Of a stretch of DNA of 64,000 bases, positions 53,347 through 61,185 are shown one piece after another. The first letter of the stretch is position 1; every line of letters starts with the position of its first letter. Source of the DNA: Gemmatimonadaceae bacterium (GTDB taxonomy: Bacteria > Gemmatimonadota > Gemmatimonadetes > Gemmatimonadales > Gemmatimonadaceae); NCBI GenBank assembly GCA_025358925.1, contig JANYHT010000044.1, positions 87,563 through 151,562 of the forward strand, in the 5' to 3' direction. The notes under the pieces are model-generated. The model was given only the letters and a program-made list of their open reading frames with translations. It was not told the origin of the DNA and searched no databases. Made by a program: the position numbers and the translations under genes.

Positions 53347-55412
53347 TGGCGTTCCCATTTCTCGCGCATGTGGGACTCTTCGTAGCAGTGTCCACATCAG
53401 ACTCGACACACCTCTGCATTGTTGATGCCGCTACACGTGCGGCAATCGCTGGCGTGCGCATGACGACGGACGTCGATAGCGCACGTATTGTGGTCGATCA
53501 TTGCGTGGCAGTGCATACGGGCGCCGTCCAGTTACAGCGCGTCGGGTATCGACCCCGTCGCGTTGACATTCCACTGGGCACTACCGCCATCGTCGTCGCG
53601 CTTGATCCGGTCGCGCGACCCGCACAGCGCCTCCCTGTGCAAAACGTGGTGTCAACGCGCACGGATCGTTTGGGCCGTGCCGCGTCATCGGGACGCGTAA
53701 CTGCAACGCAAACAGTTGCCGACGCGCGCGCTATTGGTGTCGGTACCATGAACGGACTAGTCGCCACCCTTCCGTACTCAGGTCTTCGGTCTGCGCGCGG
53801 CGAAACGGGATTGATGCTGCGAGGAGCACGTCGCGAGCAAGTGGCTATCACACTTGACGGGATGCCCCTCAACGATCCGGCAACGGGCATTGCTGATGTA
53901 TCGGATGTGCCGCTGGCGGGACTCGCGTCAGCGACGGTGGTGCTCGGCGCCGACCCGCTCGGTACAGGTCCCGGCGCTGCTGGGGGTGTGTTCGCGCTGG
54001 AGAGCGCGCCGCAGCGTTTAGTGGCGTTGCGCCTCGCGGCATTCGGCGAACGCAGTATAGAAGGGGCATGGCGAGCGAAGACAAAAAGCGTGTTGTGGAA
54101 TGCCAGCGCGTCGCTCCGTCGCGCTGCGAATAATTTCGATTTTGAGAACACGGCGAGCGTGACAACAACCCCGCAACGCGAACGTCGTATGAACAACGAT
54201 GAAGCTCGCGCGTCGCTTGCAGCCGGCATGCTCACAGCGCATACGCAACTAGCCGTGCTCGCGTCAACGAACGAGCAGGGAATGGTAGGCGCTGAAAATG
54301 TTCATACATATGATGCGGATCGCGCGCGTACGAGTCGCGTGTTGTTGCGGATGCAACAGACCATTCATGATGTCCAGCTGCTGGCTGGGGTGCGCACACT
54401 CTCACTGGCGTATACCGACCCCACACGCCCCACGCTCAATTCCAACGCCCGCGCAACAGCGGGTGATCTCGAAGTGCGCGGCGCGGCATACAATCTCGCG
54501 TGGCGCGTTGGCGCCGGCGCTGATGGCGTGAACGCCACGGGTGGCGTTCGACAGTCTCGCGGACGTGCCTTCGCGGTCGCTGACTACGCGTACCGCAGCG
54601 CGAATAATTCTCTTGACGTCGGCGCGCGTCTTGACGCGATCGGCGCATACGGCACACTGCCGTCGTTTTCGATCGGTGGAGATCACGTGATGATTGGCGC
54701 GCGCACGACTGCACCGCGATTCACCATCAATGGTCGCGTTGCCCAAGCGCTTCGCGTCCCGACGCTCTACGACCTCTACTTCTCGTCGCCGCAACGCCTA
54801 TTTGTGCGCACGCTGCGGCCAGAGCATGTCATGCTTGACGCAGAAGTTGGGGCGCGTGTCGATCTCCCAACGGTACTTGGCGCGCTCGAACTGCAATCCA
54901 GTGTCGTCAGGCGTGACACACGCGACGCCATCATCTGGTTTCCGGGCAACTTTGGGTGGAGTCCCGCCAACGTCGGTGTCGAACAACTGCGTGGGCTCGA
55001 AGGGCGTGCGCGCATGCATCCGGCGTGGGGCGAATATTCTGCGTGGATCACTGCGTACAATGCCGCACTCACTACCGGACCACTGCGCATTCCCGCGCCA
55101 TATGTACCACGCATTGCAGGCGGCGCACAATTCTTAGTGACGGTCGCATCGTACACTGGCAGTGCGCTTGTTCGCAGCATGGGGCGTCGTCCGTTTACGG
55201 CAGGTCCACGAGATGCCGCCTTCGAATTGCCCAAAGTCACATTGCTTGATCTTGCAATTTCTCGACGTCTGCATGTGCGAGGCAGCGAACTACTCGTTGC
55301 GCTCTCGCTTAATAACGCCACCGACGCGCATTGGCAGTCGGTGCGTGGTTTTCCCTCGCCCGGCCGCGGCTGGGCATTTTCCACCACACTGCGACAGCTC
55401 CCAACATCATGA
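53346..55412 (+). CDS. TonB-dependent outer-membrane receptor, probable cobalamin receptor (BtuB-like)
   Basis: Outer-membrane transporter of 688 residues. ATG 53346 overlaps the btuD stop. A signal-like start (MAFPFLAHVGLFVAVST) leads into a carboxypeptidase-regulatory-like domain, then a plug (GETGLMLRGARREQVAITLDGMPLNDPATGIADVSDVPLA) and a barrel with APRFTINGRVAQALRVPTLYDLYF and LSLNNATDAHWQSVRGFPSPGRGW. No TonB box could be identified with certainty. The riboswitch and the btuFCD neighbours make cobalamin the likely ligand. Smaller than many receptors but complete. The next gene starts in its stop (ATGA). Confidence 0.85.
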   Translation: MAFPFLAHVGLFVAVSTSDSTHLCIVDAATRAAIAGVRMTTDVDSARIVVDHCVAVHTGAVQLQRVGYRPRRVDIPLGTTAIVVALDPVARPAQRLPVQNVVSTRTDRLGRAASSGRVTATQTVADARAIGVGTMNGLVATLPYSGLRSARGETGLMLRGARREQVAITLDGMPLNDPATGIADVSDVPLAGLASATVVLGADPLGTGPGAAGGVFALESAPQRLVALRLAAFGERSIEGAWRAKTKSVLWNASASLRRAANNFDFENTASVTTTPQRERRMNNDEARASLAAGMLTAHTQLAVLASTNEQGMVGAENVHTYDADRARTSRVLLRMQQTIHDVQLLAGVRTLSLAYTDPTRPTLNSNARATAGDLEVRGAAYNLAWRVGAGADGVNATGGVRQSRGRAFAVADYAYRSANNSLDVGARLDAIGAYGTLPSFSIGGDHVMIGARTTAPRFTINGRVAQALRVPTLYDLYFSSPQRLFVRTLRPEHVMLDAEVGARVDLPTVLGALELQSSVVRRDTRDAIIWFPGNFGWSPANVGVEQLRGLEGRARMHPAWGEYSAWITAYNAALTTGPLRIPAPYVPRIAGGAQFLVTVASYTGSALVRSMGRRPFTAGPRDAAFELPKVTLLDLAISRRLHVRGSELLVALSLNNATDAHWQSVRGFPSPGRGWAFSTTLRQLPTS

Positions 55413-56566
55413 TTTTCACGCTTCCGTCGCATCGCCAACGCGTTCACGTTGCGCGCACCATCACCGCCGCCGCCTGCGCCGCCTTTGTCACAGCATGTGG
55501 TGAGGACAGCGCAACTGCAGCGATTCCAAAACCACCCGCAGCCATTCTGGTACTCGATGGCTTCATTCAACCGGGTCTTACGTCGGTTGGAGATACTGGC
55601 ACCGCAACCACGAAAATCGCGTTTGGTGCTACCACCGAATTTGACGCCGGCGGATTCTCCTTCCAGAGCGACACCGCACTTGCCGTCTCCAGCCGAGCGG
55701 CTGGCGACGTGTTGTATATCGTTGACGTGAAATCGTCGGTCGTAAAGAAAGTGCAGATGCCGACGAAGAGCAATCCGTCGCGGGCACGTCTGCTCAAAGG
55801 ATCCGGCGGTCAATCGCTCATCGGTGTCGCACTCCGTGATTCGAATGCGGTTGCGCTCGTCGCCGTCAGTACGTCCGGCACGTCGTCCATCACGCGCATC
55901 GCGAACGCGGGCACATGTCCAACGGACGTGTTTCAGTATGACAACGCCACCTGGGTCGTTGACGCCAACGCGAACTGCAAAGTCGATTACAAAGTGCAGG
56001 GCGATGTGCGACTCATTCGTATTCCCACCACTGGCACCACGCGTGATACGATCACGATGCCAACCATGCGCGGATCGGGTGCAAGCGCCATCGTACTGGG
56101 GGATGTGGCGTATATCTCCGCCGGCGGCGACGCGAGCTTCGCAAGTTTTCCGTACACGCTCATCTCGTCAGGCGTCGTGACAAAGGTTGACCTGAAAAAT
56201 CGGCGCGTACTGTCGCAGAAAAACATGCCAACCAACACCTACGGCGCTGGCACCAAGCTTGGACTGGATGGTTTTCTGTACGTGTCGCTCTACGAAAACT
56301 TGACGACCTTCAAGAGCCGGATCGCGAAGCTGCGCGCGGACGATTTAACCTTTGTAGGCGCCACGACCACCTCATGGCTTACGCTGACCGGCACTGCAGG
56401 CGCTGACGTGAGTTGTGCCAGCGGCGTGGCGGATGCACTCGGACGCTTGCATTGCATTGTCAACGGCACCGGTTCGGTGACGTCTCTCGTCGTCTTTAAT
56501 GCGGGAGGTACCGAGATTCGCCGCGTGCTCGCCGGCCAAGGTGGCGTGGACATCGCACTCCGCTAA
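55409..56566 (+). CDS. Propeller-like lipoprotein in B12 operon, BtuG-like candidate
   Basis: 385-residue lipoprotein (ATG 55409; signal ending AFVTAC). Repeats suggest a beta-propeller of YncE/DUF5074 type: DTALAVSSRAAGDVLYIVDVKSSVVKKV, GVALRDSNAVALVAVS, AIVLGDVAYISAGG, KVDLKNRRVLSQ and LDGFLYVSLYE. Four or more blades can be counted. It overlaps the receptor gene (ATGA), so it is in the riboswitch-controlled operon. In Bacteroides, BtuG, a surface lipoprotein propeller partner of BtuB, binds B12 very tightly; position, fold and lipidation match here, but sequence homology cannot be shown by eye. Last gene of the operon. Confidence 0.72.
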   Translation: MIFTLPSHRQRVHVARTITAAACAAFVTACGEDSATAAIPKPPAAILVLDGFIQPGLTSVGDTGTATTKIAFGATTEFDAGGFSFQSDTALAVSSRAAGDVLYIVDVKSSVVKKVQMPTKSNPSRARLLKGSGGQSLIGVALRDSNAVALVAVSTSGTSSITRIANAGTCPTDVFQYDNATWVVDANANCKVDYKVQGDVRLIRIPTTGTTRDTITMPTMRGSGASAIVLGDVAYISAGGDASFASFPYTLISSGVVTKVDLKNRRVLSQKNMPTNTYGAGTKLGLDGFLYVSLYENLTTFKSRIAKLRADDLTFVGATTTSWLTLTGTAGADVSCASGVADALGRLHCIVNGTGSVTSLVVFNAGGTEIRRVLAGQGGVDIALR

Positions 56567-56593
56567 TCTTGCGCCGTTAGTTTATGCTCCATC

Positions 56594-57352
56594 ATGCCCC
56601 TGCTCGTCACCGATGCGATTGTGTTGCACGCAATCGACTACCTCGAATCGTCGCGCATTCTGCGCATCGCGACACGCGAGGCGGGCGTCCAATCCGTACT
56701 TGCGCGCGGCGTTCGGTCGTCGCGCAAGAAGTTTGGTAGTGCAATCGATCTGTTCGCTGAAGGGCAGGCACAGCTACAAACAAAACCTGGCCGCGAACTG
56801 CATACACTCGTTTCGTTCGACGTTACACGAGCGCGTCCGCAGCTTGCGGCGGAGTTAAGTCGCTTCACCGCCGCGAACGCGCTCACGGAATGTGTGATGC
56901 GCGTGGTGCACGACGAATCAGCACCACGCGTCTATACGGGCATCCTCGACGGATTGGACGCTATCGCGGTGGCGGCTCCTACCGAAACCGTAGCGGCGGC
57001 GCTGGGTGCCCTCTGGCGATTGGTCAGTGACGTTGGCTTCACCCCGGTGCTTGATCACTGCGCCGAGTGCCAGACAGAAATCCCAGACGCGGCGGATGCG
57101 ACCTTTAGCCATGTCGCTGGAGGCACTCTTTGCGTGTTGTGTGAGCGTCACGCTCCGGGTGGTCGGCGTCTCCCCTCGGCCGCCCGACTTGCGTTGAAAG
57201 CGTGGCTAGAAGGCGGCGTTGGGGATATCAGCCCGCTCAATGCTAGGGCGCACCAACGGCTGCTCCGGGAATTCCTGCAACACCACCTGACCGACGGCCG
57301 GGAACTGCGCGCCTACCAAGTCTGGGAACAAGGTCGTTGGAGCGAGGCATAG
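56594..57352 (+). CDS. recO: DNA repair protein RecO
   Basis: Recombination mediator that helps load RecA with RecR/RecF. 252 residues. The N-terminal OB fold shows LLVTDAIVLHAIDYLESSRIL and ARGVRSSRKKFGSAIDLF. The C-terminal domain has a zinc site of four Cys (DHCAEC ... CVLC) and ends with LREFLQHHLTDGRELRAYQVW. Start ATG 56594. It lies 27 bases after the B12 operon and is likely read separately. Confidence 0.93.
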   Translation: MPLLVTDAIVLHAIDYLESSRILRIATREAGVQSVLARGVRSSRKKFGSAIDLFAEGQAQLQTKPGRELHTLVSFDVTRARPQLAAELSRFTAANALTECVMRVVHDESAPRVYTGILDGLDAIAVAAPTETVAAALGALWRLVSDVGFTPVLDHCAECQTEIPDAADATFSHVAGGTLCVLCERHAPGGRRLPSAARLALKAWLEGGVGDISPLNARAHQRLLREFLQHHLTDGRELRAYQVWEQGRWSEA

Positions 57353-57441
57353 TCGTGCTAGCGAACTCGTCCGGATGGTTTCTGAGGGGACCAGGAGCGC
57401 TAAGATGGGGTATTGTCCAGAGGAAGCGATGGGAATGTTGC

Positions 57442-57470
57442 TTGACTCCCCGTATGGGGCGTCCTAGCTT
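57442..57470 (+). promoter_or_regulatory. Sigma-70-type promoter with inverted repeat in spacer
   Basis: TTGACT (57442-57447) and TAGCTT (57465-57470) are spaced by exactly 17 bases. The spacer contains the inverted repeat ccccgtatgggg (57448-57459), a possible operator. It lies about 75 bases before the sorting-domain gene. Confidence 0.45.
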
Positions 57471-57544
57471 GAACGGGTACCTCAACCATTCCCCTCTACC
57501 GGAGACTTCGACTAACCACCTGATTCGTCAGTCGGAGAAGTACC

Positions 57545-57991
57545 ATGAAACGTATGTGGGCAGCACTTGGTCTAGTGCTCGCTCTCAGCGCGGTCATGCC
57601 AAGAGCCGCTGCGGCCCAGGATATTCGGGTTCGTACCTCAGGAGGTTCGCTCGGACAGAATTATCCGAATCCGTTCAATCCTGAGACTTCCATCCCATTT
57701 AGCGTAGGTGACTCACCGTCCTGCACCGATGCCGGAAAGCAACACCGCGTGAGCCTCAAGATTTACAACATTATTTCGCAGCTCGTGGCAATACCGGTGT
57801 TACAAGGTGGTGGCGGCGGAGTGTCAGGTGGACAACAGCTTGACAACGTGTCAATCCCGTGTGGCGAGTATGTCGCCTACTGGAATGGCAAAGTTCAGAG
57901 CACTGGGCGGGAAGCTGCCTCAGGTACGTACCTGTATCGACTAGAGGTAGACGGCAAGGCGATGGCAAAGAAGATGATCAGCGTGAAGTGA
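57545..57991 (+). CDS. Small exported protein made of one C-terminal-sorting/FlgD-type domain
   Basis: 148 residues: a signal peptide (cleaved near AAAQ) followed almost directly by a domain (about 35-148) with the hallmarks of type 9 secretion sorting or FlgD Ig-like tails: LGQNYPNPFNPETSIPFSV, VSLKIYNIISQLV, CGEYVAYWNGKV, ASGTYLYRLEVDGKAMAKKMISVK. Normally this domain sits at the end of a large secreted protein; here there is no cargo. Two Cys (PSCTD, IPCGE) may form a disulfide. It has GGAG at 57534-57537, its own promoter (57442) and terminator (58020). Function unknown. Confidence 0.82.
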   Translation: MKRMWAALGLVLALSAVMPRAAAAQDIRVRTSGGSLGQNYPNPFNPETSIPFSVGDSPSCTDAGKQHRVSLKIYNIISQLVAIPVLQGGGGGVSGGQQLDNVSIPCGEYVAYWNGKVQSTGREAASGTYLYRLEVDGKAMAKKMISVK

Positions 57992-58019
57992 GCAACCACG
58001 ATCAGTTCGACAATTCATG

Positions 58020-58056
58020 ATGGCGCATCGGGTGAGCGGACCCGATGCGCCATTTT
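58020..58056 (+). terminator. Rho-independent terminator
   Basis: Perfect 14-bp stem atggcgcatcgggt / acccgatgcgccat with loop gagcgg, followed by a short T-run (tttt). It closes the small sorting-domain gene, 28 bases after its stop. Confidence 0.85.
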
Positions 58057-58087
58057 GTATGTATGATCCAGCCTTAGTATTCAAGTC

Positions 58088-60727
58088 ATGATCAATCCCG
58101 ACCGCCTCACCGTGAAAAGCGCTGAAGCGCTGAACGACGCCGTTAGCCTCGCGCGCAAAGCGGGCAATCCGCTCGTGTACGATGTACACCTGCTGCTCGT
58201 GCTCCTTGCACAGGACGAAGGTATCGTCGTCCCAATTCTTCAGCGTGTCGGTGTGAATGTCACCACCCTGCGCGCCGCAGCGCAGCTTGAAGCCGGTCGG
58301 TACGCAACGCAAACCGATGCACAGCCGTCGTTCAGCCGCGAGCTCACGCAAGTCGTCGATGCCGCCGAGAAAGAAGCTAAAACACTCGGCGACGAGTACG
58401 TGTCGACGGAGCATATGCTCCTCGCGCTCTCCGATGCCAAAGGTACCGATAGCGTACGATTGCTGGCCGGCGTGGCGGCAAATCGCGCGGCGCTCGTCGA
58501 AGCACTCAAACTTGTGCGCGGCACGCATAAGGTCACGGATCAATCGCCCGAAGGACAGTATCAGGCGCTCCAGCGGTACACGCGCGACCTGACCGAAGCG
58601 GCGCGCAAAGGCAAACTGGATCCCGTCATTGGTCGCGATGAAGAAATTCGACGCGTCATCCAGGTGTTGTCGCGCCGTACGAAAAATAATCCCGTTCTGA
58701 TTGGTGAACCGGGCGTTGGCAAAACCGCGATTGCGGAAGGACTCGCACAACGCATCATCAGCGGTGACGTGCCGGAAAGTTTGCGTGACAAGCGACTTGT
58801 CTCGCTCGACCTAAGCGCACTCATCGCCGGCGCAAAATTTCGTGGTGACTTTGAAGAACGACTGAAGGCTGTCTTAGCAGAAATCATCGCGGCCGAAGGA
58901 TTGTATGTCGTGTTTATCGACGAAATGCACACGCTGGTTGGGGCGGGCAAAGCAGAAGGCAGCATGGACGCGGGCAATATGCTCAAGCCCATGCTTGCGC
59001 GCGGTGAACTACGCGTGGTTGGTGCAACGACGCTCGACGAGTATCGCAAACACGTGGAGAAAGACGCGGCGCTCGAACGGCGTTTCCAACCCGTCTATGT
59101 TGGTGAGCCGAGCGTCGAAAGTACCATCGCCATCTTGCGCGGGTTGAAAGAGCGCTACGAATCGCATCACGGCGTGCGCATCACCGATGGTGCGGTAGTT
59201 GCGGCGGCGACGTTATCGAATCGCTATATCGGCGATCGTTTTTTGCCTGACAAAGCCATTGACCTCATCGACGAAGCTGCGTCGCGACTGCGAATCGAAA
59301 TCGACTCTGTACCGCAAGAAATCGATGAAGTGGAACGACGCATTGTCCAGTTAGAAATCGAGCGCCAGGCACTCCGTAAAGAGACAGACAAAGCGTCGGT
59401 GGAGCGGCGTGGTGCGCTCGAGCGTGAACTGGCAGATGCCAAAGAACACGCCTCCGGCATGCGCGCACAATGGCAACAAGAAAAAGAAACACTCGGCAGC
59501 GTAGGACGCGTGAAGCAGGAAATTGAGCACGCGCGCTTTGAAGCAGAGCAGGCCACGCGCGCGGGTGATTTGACGAAGGCGGCAGAGATCACGTACGGTC
59601 GCATCCCGTCGCTTGAACGCCAGATGAAGGAGGCCGAGAGCAAGTTGGCGAGTCATGACGGTGGACGTCCGCAATTCTTGAAAGAAGAAGTGGGTGCCGA
59701 CGATGTCGCCGACATTGTCGCGCGGTGGACGGGTATTCCGGTCACGCGCATGTTGGAATCGGAGCGTGAGCGGTTAACAAAACTCGAAGCCGTGTTGGCC
59801 ACGCGCGTCGTTGGACAGGCCGAGGCCGTACGCGCTGTGGCCAATGCCGTGCGTCGTTCGCGCGCGGGACTGCAAGATCCGAATCGCCCAATCGGTTCGT
59901 TCATTTTTCTGGGGCCAACCGGTGTTGGCAAAACTGAAACCGCGAGAGCGCTTGCCGAATTTCTCTTTGACGATGAGCACGCGATGGTGCGCATCGATAT
60001 GTCGGAGTACATGGAAAAGCATGCTGTGGCGCGGCTCATTGGTGCGCCGCCGGGCTACGTGGGTTTTGAAGAAGGTGGACAACTCACGGAAGCTGTTCGT
60101 CGTCGACCATATTCGGTCATTCTCTTCGACGAAATTGAAAAAGCGCATCCCGACGTCTTCAACATTCTGTTACAGGTGCTTGATGACGGACGTCTCACCG
60201 ACTCGCAGGGACGCACGGTCGATTTTCGGAATGCGGTGGTGATCATGACGTCAAACATCGGCAGCCAGATGATTCTGGAACGTGGTCAGGAAGCAGAGCA
60301 ACAACCGTGGACCACAACCGAGAAAGAGGTGTTGGCTGCGCTGCGTGGTGCGTTTCGCCCTGAGTTTCTCAATCGCGTCGACGATATTGTCGTGTTTCAC
60401 CCGCTTGGTCGAGGCGAGTTGGACTACATCGTGGATTTGCAGTTGGCGCATTTGCGCAAACTGCTCGCGGATCGAAAACTGTCGTTACGCCTCACCGACG
60501 CCGCGCGTTCGTTGTTGGCCGAAGAGGGGTACGATCCCGTGTATGGTGCTCGTCCATTAAAGCGTGCGGTGCAACGCATGTTGCAAAATCCACTCGCGCT
60601 CGCCGTGCTCGAGGGCCGCTTCACCGAAGGCGATGTGATCGTGGCCGACGTTGGCGGCGCCGACAATACGCTGCTGTTTCGTCACGGCGACGCGGCCGAT
60701 CGCGCTGTTATCGCCGCGATGGCATGA
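58088..60727 (+). CDS. clpB: ATP-dependent disaggregase ClpB
   Basis: Hsp100 chaperone that rescues aggregated proteins with DnaK. 879 residues. Order: Clp N-domain (1-150), AAA1 with Walker [10 protein letters not shown] (206-214) and Walker [15 protein letters not shown], the ClpB-specific coiled-coil middle domain (about 405-530; long Glu/Lys/Arg helices such as [20 protein letters not shown]), AAA2 with GPTGVGKTE (609-617) and [15 protein letters not shown], then the C-terminal D2-small domain. No CIRCE element was seen upstream. The stop overlaps tadA (ATGA). Confidence 0.96.
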   Translation: MINPDRLTVKSAEALNDAVSLARKAGNPLVYDVHLLLVLLAQDEGIVVPILQRVGVNVTTLRAAAQLEAGRYATQTDAQPSFSRELTQVVDAAEKEAKTLGDEYVSTEHMLLALSDAKGTDSVRLLAGVAANRAALVEALKLVRGTHKVTDQSPEGQYQALQRYTRDLTEAARKGKLDPVIGRDEEIRRVIQVLSRRTKNNPVLIGEPGVGKTAIAEGLAQRIISGDVPESLRDKRLVSLDLSALIAGAKFRGDFEERLKAVLAEIIAAEGLYVVFIDEMHTLVGAGKAEGSMDAGNMLKPMLARGELRVVGATTLDEYRKHVEKDAALERRFQPVYVGEPSVESTIAILRGLKERYESHHGVRITDGAVVAAATLSNRYIGDRFLPDKAIDLIDEAASRLRIEIDSVPQEIDEVERRIVQLEIERQALRKETDKASVERRGALERELADAKEHASGMRAQWQQEKETLGSVGRVKQEIEHARFEAEQATRAGDLTKAAEITYGRIPSLERQMKEAESKLASHDGGRPQFLKEEVGADDVADIVARWTGIPVTRMLESERERLTKLEAVLATRVVGQAEAVRAVANAVRRSRAGLQDPNRPIGSFIFLGPTGVGKTETARALAEFLFDDEHAMVRIDMSEYMEKHAVARLIGAPPGYVGFEEGGQLTEAVRRRPYSVILFDEIEKAHPDVFNILLQVLDDGRLTDSQGRTVDFRNAVVIMTSNIGSQMILERGQEAEQQPWTTTEKEVLAALRGAFRPEFLNRVDDIVVFHPLGRGELDYIVDLQLAHLRKLLADRKLSLRLTDAARSLLAEEGYDPVYGARPLKRAVQRMLQNPLALAVLEGRFTEGDVIVADVGGADNTLLFRHGDAADRAVIAAMA

Positions 60728-61185
60728 CAATACACGTGCGCGCGTTGGACCTGTTCGCGATGGAAGCGGCGCTCGATGAAGCGCGTGCAGCGGCAGATGC
60801 GGATGAAGTGCCGGTGGGAGCGGTGCTCATGCACGATGGCGCAATTGTCGCGCGCGCGCACAATCGCATGCGACGTGATGCCGACGCAACCGCGCATGCA
60901 GAAGTCGCGGCGTTGCGTGAGGGCGCGCGCGTGCTCGGCGACCGATTACGTGAAGCAACACTGGTGGTCACCATGGAACCGTGCGCGATGTGTGCCGGCG
61001 CCATCGTGCTTTCACGCGTGCAGCGACTGGTGTTTGGCGCGTGGGATGCAAAGGCCGGCATGTGTGGCTCCATTGGTGATTTGGTGCGGCATTCGAAACT
61101 CAATCATCGTCCAGAAGTGTTGGGCGGTGTGGCGCAGGAAGAGTCGGTGCGTTTGCTGCAGGAGTTTTTTGCGGCGCGGCGGTGA
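60724..61185 (+). CDS. tadA: tRNA-specific adenosine deaminase TadA
   Basis: Deaminates the wobble adenosine 34 of tRNA-Arg to inosine. 153 residues. Zinc ligands His58 (in HAE, with Glu60 the proton shuttle) and Cys87/Cys90 (EPCAMCAGA) are present. [14 protein letters not shown] and a [11 protein letters not shown] region distinguish TadA from guanine/cytidine deaminases. ATGA overlap with clpB; the P-type ATPase begins in its stop (GTGA). Confidence 0.94.
   Translation: MTIHVRALDLFAMEAALDEARAAADADEVPVGAVLMHDGAIVARAHNRMRRDADATAHAEVAALREGARVLGDRLREATLVVTMEPCAMCAGAIVLSRVQRLVFGAWDAKAGMCGSIGDLVRHSKLNHRPEVLGGVAQEESVRLLQEFFAARR

Noticed and set aside
54776..55813. 345-codon open frame on the minus strand
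   Set aside because: Antisense to the receptor and propeller lipoprotein genes; no recognisable domain.
58057..58087. Heat-shock promoter or CIRCE element before clpB
   Set aside because: No TTAGCACTC inverted repeat and no CTTGAA/CCCCAT pair; TTGTAT-N17-TATTCA can be drawn but is weak and too close to the start codon.
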